From Sphingomonas turrisvirgatae (lineage in GTDB: Bacteria; Pseudomonadota; Alphaproteobacteria; Sphingomonadales; Sphingomonadaceae), in assembly GCF_001721295.1 (NCBI RefSeq), contig NZ_MDDS01000086.1, positions 91,997 to 155,996 of the forward strand: DNA of 64,000 bases, written 5' to 3'. The notes beneath the pieces are model-generated. The model was not told the origin of the DNA and made no database searches. It saw nothing but the letters and a program-made list of their open reading frames with translations. How positions within the stretch are numbered: position 1 is the first letter of the stretch; each line of letters begins with the position of its first letter. Made by a program: the position numbers and the translations under genes. Below, one piece after another: positions 34,425-43,027 of the stretch.

Positions 34425-36125
34425 ATGCGAATGTTTCGTCCTGTATTGACGCTTGCCCTGCTGTCCCTGTCCACCGCGCTGACGGCGCAGGAGGCCGCGC
34501 CGCCGGCCGCCCAGCCCGCGGCTTCGGCACCGAGCGCGGCCGAAACCAACGCGCGGCTGAACGCGGCGCTGCCGGCCGATCAGGCGGCGATGAAGGCGCA
34601 TGTCATGTTCCTGGCATCGGACGCAATGCGGGGCCGTGAGGCGGGCAGCAACGAATATGAGATCGCGGCGCAATATGTCGCGGCGCAATTCTATGCTGCC
34701 GGGCTGAAGCCCGCGGGGATCGACGGATCCTATCTCCAGCCGGTGCCGCTGCTGAGCTCGCGGCCGGTCGACAAGGGCACGATGACGCTGACCCGTGGTA
34801 GCGGCGCGCCGGTGACGCTCACCTTTGGCGAGGACTATTTGCCGACGCCGAACCCGGAACAGGCGGTAACGACGATCGACGCGCCGGTGGTGTTTGCCGG
34901 CTATGGCATCGTCGCGCCGCAGTACAAGCGCGACGACTACAAGGGCGTCGATGTGCGCGGCAAGGTCGTCGCGATCTTCAGCGGCGCACCCGGCGGCTTC
35001 GACGGCGAGGAGCGCGCGCATTTCGGCGGTAATGCCAATAAGGCGGCGATCGCGGCGAAGAAGGGCGCGGCAGCGGTGCTGATCTTGGAATCGCCCACCT
35101 CGGCCAAGGTGCGGCCGTTCGCGCGACTGGGCGACAGCTGGCAGGAATGGCGCATGACCTGGGCCGATGCGCAGGGGCGCGGCTACCTGCCGTCCAAAGG
35201 CACGCCGATCCTCGGCACGATCAGCCTGAAGGGCAGTGAGCGGCTGTTCGCGGGGGACAGGGGTTGGGCTGGCGCGCTACGCGATGCCGAGGCCGGCAAG
35301 GCGGTGATCAAGCCGTTTGCCAGCGGCGCGCGGCTCGCCGTATCGCTCAAGACCGAGACGAAGGTCGTCACGAGCTCGAACGTCGCGGGCATGATCCCGG
35401 GCAGCGATCCCAAGCTGAAGGACGAGGTCGTCGTGCTGACCGCGCATCTCGACCATGTCGGCGTCGGCAAGGCCGACAAGAACGGCGACACCATCTACAA
35501 TGGCGCGATGGACAATGCGATGGGCATCGCCTCGCTGATTGAGGAGGCCAAGCGTTTCCAGGCATCGGGCAAGCCGCCGCGCCGCTCGGTCATGTTCCTG
35601 GCGGTAACGGCCGAGGAAAAGGGGCTGATCGGCGCCGACTATTTCGCGAACAACCCGACGGTGCCGAAGGACAAGATCGTCGCCAACGTCAATCTCGACA
35701 TGCCGGTCATCACCTATAAGTTCGAGGACATGATCGCATTCGGCGCGGCGCGATCGACATTGGGCGAGATCGTCGCGCGCGCCACGGCAAGTGTTGGCGT
35801 GGGCGTGGGCACCGATCCGATGCCGGAACAGGGCTTCTTCGTCCGCTCGGACCATTATCGCTTCGTTCAGCAGGGAGTGCCGTCGGTGTTCCTGTGGCCC
35901 GGCATGTCGGGCGCGGGCGGCGCGGCGTTCAACCGTTTCCTGGCCGAACGCTATCACCGTCCGTCGGACGAGGTCACCAATCCCGACATCCTGTGGGATC
36001 AAGGGGTGCGCTTCATTGCGGCAAACTATGCCATCGCGCGCGAAATCGCCGATGCCGATGCGCGACCGGCGTGGAAGAAGGGCGACTTCTTCGGGACGCT
36101 GTACGGCGGCTATGGCGCGAAGTGA
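34425..36125 (+). CDS. Secreted M28 family metallopeptidase with PA domain
   Basis: The 566-residue protein has a signal peptide (about 1-21, ending LTAQ) and an Ala/Pro-rich linker. A PA-like insert (about 150-225) comes before the M28 core. Zinc ligands are visible: HLDH at 341-344, the bridging Asp in GAMDNAMG (D363), the catalytic TAEEKG glutamates (397-398) and a late YHRPSDE. Such enzymes are periplasmic or extracellular aminopeptidases. It is divergent from pepN, and both may share the intergenic regulatory region. Confidence 0.93.
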   Translation: MRMFRPVLTLALLSLSTALTAQEAAPPAAQPAASAPSAAETNARLNAALPADQAAMKAHVMFLASDAMRGREAGSNEYEIAAQYVAAQFYAAGLKPAGIDGSYLQPVPLLSSRPVDKGTMTLTRGSGAPVTLTFGEDYLPTPNPEQAVTTIDAPVVFAGYGIVAPQYKRDDYKGVDVRGKVVAIFSGAPGGFDGEERAHFGGNANKAAIAAKKGAAAVLILESPTSAKVRPFARLGDSWQEWRMTWADAQGRGYLPSKGTPILGTISLKGSERLFAGDRGWAGALRDAEAGKAVIKPFASGARLAVSLKTETKVVTSSNVAGMIPGSDPKLKDEVVVLTAHLDHVGVGKADKNGDTIYNGAMDNAMGIASLIEEAKRFQASGKPPRRSVMFLAVTAEEKGLIGADYFANNPTVPKDKIVANVNLDMPVITYKFEDMIAFGAARSTLGEIVARATASVGVGVGTDPMPEQGFFVRSDHYRFVQQGVPSVFLWPGMSGAGGAAFNRFLAERYHRPSDEVTNPDILWDQGVRFIAANYAIAREIADADARPAWKKGDFFGTLYGGYGAK

Positions 36126-36153
36126 CGGGGTGATCGTCTGCCCCGCCCCATTC

Positions 36154-36180
36154 GTCACCCCGGCCTCACGCCGGGGTGAC
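36154..36180. repeat. REP-like perfect hairpin
   Basis: GTCACCCCGGC, loop CTCAC, GCCGGGGTGAC is a perfect 11-bp stem between the M28 peptidase and the next plus-strand gene. It belongs to the same family as the elements at 581, 52818 and 59941. Confidence 0.8.
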
Positions 36181-36200
36181 GGCCCGGGTGGGGAATAGCA

Positions 36201-37028
36201 ATGCGTCTGTTGATCTTCGGCCTTGGCTACACGGCTTCGCATGTTGCCGCCGCCTTGCCGAACGCGCGCATCGCGGCGACGGGATCAAACGGCGATCTTT
36301 CGTTCCATGACGGCGAGCGCGTGCGGTTCGAGATCGCGAACGCCACGCATATCCTGTCGTCGGTACCACCCGACGACCAGACCGACCCGGTGCTTGCGGC
36401 CTATGGCGAGGCGCTGAGCGAAAGCGGCGCATGGCTCGGCTATCTGTCATCGACCGGTGTCTATGGCGACAGCGCTGGGGCATGGGTCGACGAGCAGGCA
36501 CCGATCGGGCAGGGACGGCGCGGCGCGCGTGCGGCGGCGGACCGCGCGTGGCTTGGCCTGGGCGCGCGGGTGTTCCGCCTGCCCGGCATCTACGGCCCCG
36601 GGCGCTCCCCGCTCGACCGGATTCGAGCGGGCGAAGCGCGGCGGATCGACGTGCCGGGCCAGGTGTTCAGCCGGATCCATGTGAGCGACATCGCGCGCGG
36701 GGTGATCGCGGCGCTCGATGCGCCGGCAGGGGCTTACAATCTGGCCGATGACGAACCTGCACCGCAAAGCGAGGTGGTCGCGTTCGGCTGCCGCTTGCTC
36801 GGGTTGCCCGTGCCGCCGCTGGTGCCGCTCGACCAGGCCGATCTCTCCCCGGCGTCGCTCGCCTTCTATTCGGAAAACCGGCGCGTCGCGAACGGCAAGG
36901 CGCAGCGCGTGATGGGCTGGCGGCCGCTTTATCCTGACTATCGGTTTGGCCTGCGCGCCCTCAATGCGATGACGAGGCCGATCCCGGCGAGCAGTGCGCC
37001 CGCCCCGGCGAGCAGCGACCAGCGATAG
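36201..37028 (+). CDS. NAD-dependent epimerase/dehydratase-like protein (YeeZ-like extended SDR)
   Basis: The 275-residue protein has a short Rossmann motif at the N-terminus (LLIFGLGYTASH), the strand-active-site segment YLSSTGVYGD, and RLPGIYGPGRSPLDRIRAG, typical of atypical SDR proteins such as YeeZ/YbjT-like. The usual YXXXK is replaced, so true dehydrogenase activity is uncertain. Its last 91 bases overlap the convergent DMT transporter gene, so the poorly conserved C-terminal tail (PIPASSAPAPASSDQR) may be a product of that overlap. Confidence 0.85.
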   Translation: MRLLIFGLGYTASHVAAALPNARIAATGSNGDLSFHDGERVRFEIANATHILSSVPPDDQTDPVLAAYGEALSESGAWLGYLSSTGVYGDSAGAWVDEQAPIGQGRRGARAAADRAWLGLGARVFRLPGIYGPGRSPLDRIRAGEARRIDVPGQVFSRIHVSDIARGVIAALDAPAGAYNLADDEPAPQSEVVAFGCRLLGLPVPPLVPLDQADLSPASLAFYSENRRVANGKAQRVMGWRPLYPDYRFGLRALNAMTRPIPASSAPAPASSDQR

Positions 37029-37855
37029 CCTTCGAACAGGGTCGAGAAGAACATGGCCAGCACGGGGATGAGCACACTGGAATAAGCCGCCTTGGCCGGG
37101 CCGATCGCGCGGATGACGCCGAAATAGAGCGAGAATGCCAGCGCCGAGGCGAAGATGCCGAGATAAGCGACGCCGGCGAGATAGCCGAGCCGCCATTCGA
37201 TCACCGGCGGGCCCACCGTGGCAAAGGCGAACAGAGCGTCCGCCGCCGCGCCGATCAGCATCGCCCAGCCGATCGTCGCGGTCATCGGGAACGCCTTGGC
37301 GGTCTGGCTTGCCTGCATGACGTTGGCGCAGGATGCGGACATCACCCCGACCAGCGTCAGCCCGATGCCGAGCAGCACTTCGTCGGTCGCCGATGGATCG
37401 CGGCGGATTTCGTGGACGAACAGCAGCGCGATGCCGGCCACCGCGATGACCGAGCCGAGGATCAGCTGACGCCCCAGCCGCTGGCCAAGAAAGATGCGGC
37501 CGAGGATCGAGTTGGGCACGAGCAGCAGCGCGAACACGACCGCGACAAGCCCTGAGGTGACATGCGCCTCGGCCCGGTAGACGAAGTTGAAGTTGAGCAC
37601 GAACTGGAACAGGCCGAGTGCCGCGGCAAAGGCGAGGCCGCGCGGCGGAAGCCAGAATGTCTCGCGCTTGATCGCCGCCCAAGCGGCCATGGTGATGCCG
37701 GCAAGGAGGAAGCGGTAGGTGACCGACCAGGTGGGAGGGACGACGCCGAGCTGATCGGCGATGACGATCCAGGTCGAACCCCAGATCAGCGTGACGATGC
37801 CGAACGGGATCAGGACCGCAAGCTTCGTCGAATTGGGCTTGGCAGCGTCGCTCAC
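36938..37855 (-). CDS. DMT superfamily (EamA) transporter
   Basis: GTG 37855 overlaps the threonine aldolase stop (GTGA) and gives 305 residues with ten predicted helices in two EamA repeats. FGIVTLIWGSTWIVI opens the first repeat and PVLAMFFSTLFEGYRWS marks the second. The open frame continuing upstream is shadow sequence. EamA proteins export amino acids or other metabolites; coupling to a threonine aldolase gene hints at a hydroxy-amino acid, but this is inference. Confidence 0.92.
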   Translation of the reverse strand: MSDAAKPNSTKLAVLIPFGIVTLIWGSTWIVIADQLGVVPPTWSVTYRFLLAGITMAAWAAIKRETFWLPPRGLAFAAALGLFQFVLNFNFVYRAEAHVTSGLVAVVFALLLVPNSILGRIFLGQRLGRQLILGSVIAVAGIALLFVHEIRRDPSATDEVLLGIGLTLVGVMSASCANVMQASQTAKAFPMTATIGWAMLIGAAADALFAFATVGPPVIEWRLGYLAGVAYLGIFASALAFSLYFGVIRAIGPAKAAYSSVLIPVLAMFFSTLFEGYRWSLLAGAGALLAGIGLVIALRARRPNR

Positions 37856-38853
37856 AGGGCGCGGATCGCGTCGGCGAGCGGCCCGATCGCTTCGGGTCCC
37901 TGGTCCCAGGCGACCATCAATCGCGCCTCGCCCGGCCCCCAATCGTAGAAATCGAAGCCGGCCGCGCGCAGCGTTGCTGCCTCGCCGGGCGACACGCGCA
38001 GGAAAACGCCGTTCGATTCGACCGGATGGACCAGCCGGTCGCCGGCCGCCTGTGCCAGCAGCGCGGCGCCGGCATTGGCCGCGCGCGCATTGCGCAGCCA
38101 CAGATCGTCGTCGAGCATCGCAAGCAGCTGCGCGGCGAGGAAGCGACCCTTCGATTGCAGATGCCCCGCGCGCTTGCGGCGGATGCGCGTCGCCTCGCCC
38201 ATTGCAGGATCGAAGAAGATCAGCGCCTCTGCGCCAAGGCCGCCATTCTTGATGAAGCCGAAGCTCAAAGCATCCACCCCGGCGCGCCAGGTCAGATCGG
38301 CCGGCGTGCAATCGAGATACGCGACCGCATTGGCGAAGCGTGCGCCGTCCATGTGCAGTTTGAGGCCGCGTTCGCGCGCGAGTGCGCCGATCGCCGCAAC
38401 CTCCGCAGGCGTATAGGCCAAGCCGTATTCGGTGGCATTGGTGATCGAGACGGCGTGCGGCTGGACCCAGTGGACGCCAGGCCGGATCGGGTCGATGGTC
38501 GCACGGATCGCGTCCGGCGTCAGCTTTGCGCCAGATCCCTCGGCCAGCAACAGCTTGGCACCATGGGTGAAAAATTCGGGCGCACCGGCCTCATCGGCCT
38601 GGATATGTGCTTCGCGATGGCAGACGATGCCGCCATAGGGTGGGCAGAGTGCGGCGAGGGCAAGGCAGTTGGCCGCCGTTCCGGTGGGCACCCACAGCAC
38701 CGCCACGTCGGTTTCGAACAGCTGTGAGAAGCGGGCATCGAGCCGCGCGCTCCAGCCATCGCCGTCATAGGCGGTGTCCTGAACATTGGCTTCGCCGATG
38801 GCAGCGATGACTTGCGGGCAGGCAGGCGCGGCGTTGTCGGAGAAGAAGCGCAT
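37852..38853 (-). CDS. Low-specificity L-threonine aldolase family (PLP enzyme)
   Basis: The 333-residue fold-type I PLP enzyme has HREAHIQADEAGAPEFF in the substrate pocket, LKLHMDGARFANAVAYL with the PLP-ring Asp, and a lysine in SFGFIKNGGLGAEA that should form the Schiff base. It would split L-threonine (or allo-threonine) to glycine and acetaldehyde. The SFG-x-KNG version of the active-site motif differs from the E. coli LtaE type, so it belongs to a beta-eliminating-lyase branch of the family. Confidence 0.9.
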   Translation of the reverse strand: MRFFSDNAAPACPQVIAAIGEANVQDTAYDGDGWSARLDARFSQLFETDVAVLWVPTGTAANCLALAALCPPYGGIVCHREAHIQADEAGAPEFFTHGAKLLLAEGSGAKLTPDAIRATIDPIRPGVHWVQPHAVSITNATEYGLAYTPAEVAAIGALARERGLKLHMDGARFANAVAYLDCTPADLTWRAGVDALSFGFIKNGGLGAEALIFFDPAMGEATRIRRKRAGHLQSKGRFLAAQLLAMLDDDLWLRNARAANAGAALLAQAAGDRLVHPVESNGVFLRVSPGEAATLRAAGFDFYDWGPGEARLMVAWDQGPEAIGPLADAIRAL

Positions 38854-38914
38854 GGCCGGCCCATGCGCTCCCGCCCGATACGCGTCAATCGACTGAAATC
38901 AATCGAAGCCGCGC

Positions 38915-39766
38915 CTAACCGTTCACGATCGTTCCGCCATTGGGATGCAGCACCTGACCGGACATGTAGCTTGAATCTTCGCACGCCAGGAACAGAAAGC
39001 TGGGCGCAACTTCATTGGGCTGGCCCGGACGGCCCATCGGGGTGTTTTCGCCGAAGCTTTCGAGCTTTTCGGGCGACGCGCCGCCACAGGGGTTGAGCGG
39101 CGTCCAGATCGGGCCGGGTGCGACCGCGTTCACGCGGATACCCTTGCCCACCAGATTCTCCGAGAGCGAGCGGGTGAAGGCGGTGATCGCGCCCTTCGTG
39201 CTCGAATAGTCGAGTAGTTCCTTCTCGCCCTGATACATCGTCACGCTGGTGCAGTTGATGATCGTGGACCCCTCGGACAGGTGCGGAAGCGCGGCCTGCA
39301 CCAGATAGAACATGCCGAAGATGTTGGTCTGGAACGTGCGCTGCAGCTGGTCCTCGGTGATGTCGCGAATGTCCTTGTCGGGGTGCTGCTCGCCGGCATT
39401 GTTGACGAGGATATCAAGCCGGCCGAGCTCGTCGATGACCTGAGCGACCGCCCGCTCGCACATCTTCTTCGACCCCACGTCCGCCTTGATCGTGATCGCG
39501 CGGCGGCCCTCCGCTTCGACGATCGCCCTGGTATCGGCTGCGTCCTTGTCCTCGAGCAGATAGAGGATTGCGACGTCGGCGCCCTCGCGCGCATAAAGTG
39601 CGGCAACGGCGCGACCGATCCCGCTGTCGGCACCGGTAATCAGCGCGACCTTGCCGGCGAGGCGGCCTGAGCCCGGGTAGCGCGGCTGCCACTGCGGCGC
39701 GGGATCGAGCTTGTGCTCGTCGCCGGGCAGCGCATCTTCATGGATCATTTCGGCGGTCTCGGTCAT
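38915..39766 (-). CDS. SDR family oxidoreductase (general-stress YghA/YhdF type)
   Basis: ATG 39766 gives 283 residues; the longer frame upstream is a shadow. An N-terminal extension of about 35 residues with DPAPQWQPRYPGSGRL is typical of the YghA/YhdF group. TGADSGIGRAVA is the cofactor motif, NNAGEQ the structural Asn site and YSSTKGA the catalytic Tyr-Lys. These enzymes are often stress-induced and of broad substrate range. The gene stands alone, with 92 bases to the divergent plus-strand gene. Confidence 0.93.
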   Translation of the reverse strand: MTETAEMIHEDALPGDEHKLDPAPQWQPRYPGSGRLAGKVALITGADSGIGRAVAALYAREGADVAILYLLEDKDAADTRAIVEAEGRRAITIKADVGSKKMCERAVAQVIDELGRLDILVNNAGEQHPDKDIRDITEDQLQRTFQTNIFGMFYLVQAALPHLSEGSTIINCTSVTMYQGEKELLDYSSTKGAITAFTRSLSENLVGKGIRVNAVAPGPIWTPLNPCGGASPEKLESFGENTPMGRPGQPNEVAPSFLFLACEDSSYMSGQVLHPNGGTIVNG

Positions 39767-39857
39767 GGCATGTCTCCGCTGCGTGGCTGGAAAACCACAG
39801 GCGGGACAAGGGGTTCCGGAAACTTCCCCGCAGTCGGTTCGTTGCGCCTTCGAACCG

Positions 39858-40382
39858 ATGAAAGACTCAGCGCACGACCTTCCCCAGGGCATCGCCACCC
39901 GCCACTTCGAGGGGCGCGGCGGCCAATGGAACTGGCTGTCGCTCGCCCTGCTGAGTGCGCTGATGCTGGCGGCGCTGCTGGGCGCGTTCGGCGGCGGCAA
40001 GTCGCGTCCGTTGGTGACGCAGGCGGCGGCCGCGCGGCTGGAGGTGACTGTGCCGCGGCGGATCCGCAATGGCGAATTTTTCGAGATGCGCATCCGGATC
40101 GAAGCGAAGCAGCCGATCGGCAGGGCGGTGCTGGTGGTTCCGGCAAGCCTGTGGCGCGACATGACGATCAACACGATGATCCCCGCGCCGTCCGAGGAGA
40201 CGGCACAGCGCGGCGAATTCCGGTTCGACTATGGCGAGCTTAAGGCTGGCGAAACGCTCGACATCAAGGTCGACGGACAGATCAACCCGCCGCTGTTCGC
40301 CGGTACGCGCGGCACGATCGCGCTGGCGGACGATGACCGGACCCTCGCGAGCGTACCGCTCGACATTCGGGTGTTGCCGTAA
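39858..40382 (+). CDS. Membrane-anchored protein of unknown function
   Basis: The 174-residue protein starts at ATG 39858 (MKDSAHDLPQG), has one membrane helix at about 27-45 (SLALLSALMLAALLGAFGG), and a beta-rich periplasmic domain with evenly spaced hydrophobic strands (LEVTVPRRIRNGEFFEMRI). I do not recognise the family. Its stop overlaps the ATG of the DUF421 gene (TAATG), so the two are co-translated and may form a complex. Confidence 0.82.
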   Translation: MKDSAHDLPQGIATRHFEGRGGQWNWLSLALLSALMLAALLGAFGGGKSRPLVTQAAAARLEVTVPRRIRNGEFFEMRIRIEAKQPIGRAVLVVPASLWRDMTINTMIPAPSEETAQRGEFRFDYGELKAGETLDIKVDGQINPPLFAGTRGTIALADDDRTLASVPLDIRVLP

Positions 40383-40861
40383 TGGACATTGTCATTCGCG
40401 CGACCGTGATGTTCGCCATCCTGTTCGGGTTGCTGCGCCTGATGGGCAAGCGTGAACTTGGACAGATGACGCCGTTCGAGCTGGTGATGCTGGTGGTGCT
40501 GGGCGACCTGATCCAGCAGGGCGTCACGCACAACGACTTCAGCCTGACCGGCGCGACCTTGGCGATCGGCACCTTTGCCTTCTGGACGGTGGTGCTGGGC
40601 TGGATCGTCTATAAATGGCCGCGCGCGCAGAAATGGATCGAGGGCGAGCCACGCGTGCTGATTCGCGGCGGCGAATTGATCGAGCGGAACCTGCGCCGCG
40701 ACCGGCTGACGCGGCGGGAGATCGAATCAGAAATGCGGCTGGCGGGGATCGCGCGGATGGAGGATGTCGCCTGGGCGATCCTGGAACCCGAAGGCCGGAT
40801 CAGCTTCATCGGCAAGGGCAAGGATGAGGGCGGCGCGCCCGAAGATGCGCGAGCGACCTAG
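40382..40861 (+). CDS. DUF421 (YetF-type) membrane protein
   Basis: The 159-residue protein has three N-terminal helices, with the family signature LLRLMGKRELGQMTPFELV at about 17-35, followed by the soluble YetF domain (RVLIRGGELIERNLRRDRLT, then EDVAWAILEPEGRISF). Function in Gram-negative bacteria is unknown; YetF proteins in Bacillus are membrane-associated and affect spore germination. It is coupled to the membrane-anchored gene upstream. Confidence 0.9.
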   Translation: MDIVIRATVMFAILFGLLRLMGKRELGQMTPFELVMLVVLGDLIQQGVTHNDFSLTGATLAIGTFAFWTVVLGWIVYKWPRAQKWIEGEPRVLIRGGELIERNLRRDRLTRREIESEMRLAGIARMEDVAWAILEPEGRISFIGKGKDEGGAPEDARAT

Positions 40862-40882
40862 CGGCCGGCTTGGCAAGGTCGC

Positions 40883-40908
40883 GGGTTCAGGCGATGACGC
40901 CCGAACCC
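40883..40908. terminator. Hairpin between convergent DUF421 and microprotein genes
   Basis: GGGTTC-A-GGCG, loop ATGA, CGCC-C-GAACCC forms a 10-bp stem with one mismatch. It overlaps the stop of the 39-residue microprotein (40887) and follows the DUF421 stop by 21 bases. There is no T run, so it may act as a 3'-end stabiliser for both transcripts. Confidence 0.45.
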
Positions 40909-41006
40909 TGAACCGTGTGAAAGATGAGCATCGCAGTCAGCCCGAACGAGCCGATGGCGATGGCGAACTGGCGCGTGACAGCCGTGGCATTGGCAGGACC
41001 CGTCAT
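40887..41006 (-). CDS. 39-residue membrane microprotein (second of a tandem pair)
   Basis: The ATG at 41006 overlaps the stop of the preceding microprotein as ATGA. The product is MTGPANATAVTRQFAIAIG followed by one membrane helix and a short tail ending VIA. It aligns by eye with its neighbour over R-x-A...G...MLI...V...A, so the two look like a tandem duplication. It is too short for normal gene calling. Coupling and shared pattern argue that it is real; the function is unknown. Confidence 0.65.
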   Translation of the reverse strand: MTGPANATAVTRQFAIAIGSFGLTAMLIFHTVQGSGVIA

Positions 41007-41113
41007 GCGACCGGACCCATGCTGACGGCGTTGGCGATCAGCATCACCGTGACCGTGGCAGCGCCGACGAACGAGACTGCGTAGCGAGCGAGGTTTTCAA
41101 AACGAAGTGCCAT
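41003..41113 (-). CDS. 36-residue membrane microprotein (first of a tandem pair)
   Basis: ATG 41113 follows AGGG nine bases upstream. The product begins MALRFENLARYAVSFVG, has one helix through the MLI triplet and ends SMGPVA. The pattern R-x-A-x-x-x-G...MLI is shared with the 39-residue protein encoded next, to which it is coupled by a 4-bp overlap. Single-helix proteins of this size often regulate or stabilise larger membrane proteins; no partner is identified. Confidence 0.65.
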   Translation of the reverse strand: MALRFENLARYAVSFVGAATVTVMLIANAVSMGPVA

Positions 41114-41231
41114 GATCTGTATCCCTGTGCTTGTGATACCGGACTTGCCGGCGATGCTCATTCATCAGCAGGGATCGTGCCAATTCTGTAAGTGTCTGAA
41201 AATCCAACACTAGTAATTATGTTGCTCGCTG

Positions 41232-41252
41232 GCGTGGTGAATTGCACCACGC
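41232..41252. other. Hairpin downstream of the diguanylate cyclase gene
   Basis: GCGTGGTG, loop AATTG, CACCACGC is a perfect 8-bp stem 20 bases past the GGDEF gene stop and about 120 bases before the microprotein pair on the same strand. It has no T tract. It could end the cyclase transcript. Confidence 0.4.
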
Positions 41253-41271
41253 TTGTTGGGAAATTTTGCGA

Positions 41272-42300
41272 TCAATCGGTCTCGACGCGATTGCGACCGT
41301 CTGCCTTGGCGCGATAGAGTAGGATGTCCGCCCGATGGAAGTTCGTGCCGAACTTCATGTCGGGATCGACGCGCGTCAGGCCGGCCGAAAAGGTGATTTC
41401 GCCGAGCGGGGAATCCGTTTCGCGCAACCGGTAACGCTTGGCCGCGACCGAAGCGCGGGCGTGATCGATTGTCGCTCGCGCTGTCGCGAGGTCGATGCCG
41501 CTGAACAGGATCGCGAACTCTTCGCCGCCATAGCGAGCGACGAGATGGCCCGGGCAGCTTTGCGTCAACGCACCCGCGATGGTTCGCAGGACGCGATCGC
41601 CGACGACATGGCCGAACCGGTCGTTGACGTGCTTGAAGTGATCGATGTCGCACACGGCGATGCACAGCGGGGTGCCCGCGGCGACCTGCGCTGCATAGGC
41701 TTCTTCGAACGCGCGGCGATTGGGAAGGTCGGTGAGCGGATCGCGCCGGGCATTATCGCGCGCTTCCTCAAGCTTGCTGCGCAATTCGGTCGCTTCGCGC
41801 GTCACGCTTTCCAGCCGCGTTTCGGCGCTGTGCACGCGCTGAACCATGGCGGCGGTAATGCGCGAGACATCGTCGAGCAGCGAATTTTCCAGGCCAGCGC
41901 CCGAGCGGCGGATCGCGTCCGCGCTCGCCGCCAGGTCACGGCCGAAATCCTCGGTCTCGGCGCGGATCGCCTGGACCATATCGGTAAAGCCTTCGACCTG
42001 AAGCTGCGTGCGCGCGACCAGGCCGTCGGCCTTTTCGCGGGCGCCGCGCGCGTTGCTCGGCGCTTCCTCACCCAGCGACTCTATGTCACGCTTGGTCAGC
42101 CGGACACCGCCGTCGGTCAGCACCGCCACCGCCTTGGCCAACGGCCCGGCAGGGTCATGCAGCAGCGTCCAGGCAAAGGCGAAGTTGGCCGGATCGGGCT
42201 CCAGCCGCTGGTCGAACAGAAATGCGCCGATGCGTTCGTAGAGCTGCCGGGCCGGGTCTTCCCCCTGCCCGACGGCACGAACCGCCCTCGCCACGCCCAT
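41272..42300 (-). CDS. GGDEF-domain diguanylate cyclase
   Basis: ATG 42300 follows GGGGAC and gives 342 residues. The N-terminal half is helical with a coiled-coil-like stretch (about 150-185, VHSAETRLESVTREATELRSKLEE in pieces) and no membrane helix. The GGDEF domain follows, with DPLTDLPNRRAFEE and the intact catalytic GGEEF at about 258-262. No RxxD inhibitory site precedes it. It should make cyclic di-GMP from two GTP in the cytoplasm. The NfrB-like protein 6 kb away lacks the domain that would bind this signal. Confidence 0.93.
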   Translation of the reverse strand: MGVARAVRAVGQGEDPARQLYERIGAFLFDQRLEPDPANFAFAWTLLHDPAGPLAKAVAVLTDGGVRLTKRDIESLGEEAPSNARGAREKADGLVARTQLQVEGFTDMVQAIRAETEDFGRDLAASADAIRRSGAGLENSLLDDVSRITAAMVQRVHSAETRLESVTREATELRSKLEEARDNARRDPLTDLPNRRAFEEAYAAQVAAGTPLCIAVCDIDHFKHVNDRFGHVVGDRVLRTIAGALTQSCPGHLVARYGGEEFAILFSGIDLATARATIDHARASVAAKRYRLRETDSPLGEITFSAGLTRVDPDMKFGTNFHRADILLYRAKADGRNRVETD

Positions 42301-42455
42301 AGTTTCGTCCCCATGCTTCGGGCGTCTACCGGCCCGCCAACGCATCTGATGCCGGTGGGATAGGGCGGAACTGCTAATATCCGGTGAAGCCGACCCGCAT
42401 GATGAACGGAGATTTAGCCCATTTCGGTTACGTTACGGGCTAGGATTGCTGCGGC

Positions 42456-42992
42456 TTAGCGCTTCCTGGCGCGCCACTCGCGCACGGCCGCGAGGGTGTT
42501 CTTGACATGGTTGGCGGGGCTCATCTCGCTATGCGCATAGAGCACCTTGCCATCGGGTGCGATGACATAGCTGGTCCGGCTGGTCTTGCCGGTGTTCGCG
42601 CCGGCGGCGATGAGTGCGACGTCATAACCCGCAATGATCGGCGGGGTGGCCTGGGCCACCGCGAACTTGCTGGCGCAATCCTTGGTCGAGAAGTCCTTCA
42701 GCTTGTCGATCGGATCGGCGGCCATGCCGATGACGGTCGCGCCGGCTTTTCTGAATTCGGGCGTCGCGGCGGCAAAGGCCTGGGCTTCGGCGCTGCACCC
42801 GGGCGTGAAGGACATCGGGTAGAAATAGAGGACGACGGGACCCTTCTTGAGCTGAGCCTTGAGGTTCAGGGCGAACTCCTTGCCAGCGAGCGCGCCCCGG
42901 GTCGTGAAATCGGGCGCGCGGGCGCCGCGCGCGAGCTGAGCAGCGGCAGGGAGCGCGGCGGTAAGGGCGAGAAGGGTGGCAAGCTTGCGCAT
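42456..42992 (-). CDS. Secreted peroxiredoxin (AhpC/TSA, BCP-like)
   Basis: ATG 42992 begins a signal peptide (MRKLATLLALTAALPAAAQ), so the 178-residue thiol peroxidase acts in the periplasm. The peroxidatic Cys66 lies in SFTPGCSAEAQAF, a BCP-type version of the PxxxT/SxxC motif, and a second Cys107 may resolve it. It would reduce peroxides using an unknown periplasmic reductant. It lies 35 bases after the phospholipase A gene on the same strand. Confidence 0.9.
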   Translation of the reverse strand: MRKLATLLALTAALPAAAQLARGARAPDFTTRGALAGKEFALNLKAQLKKGPVVLYFYPMSFTPGCSAEAQAFAAATPEFRKAGATVIGMAADPIDKLKDFSTKDCASKFAVAQATPPIIAGYDVALIAAGANTGKTSRTSYVIAPDGKVLYAHSEMSPANHVKNTLAAVREWRARKR

Positions 42993-43027
42993 CGGGGCTC
43001 TCCTGGTTCGGCGCCCGTTATGGACCT

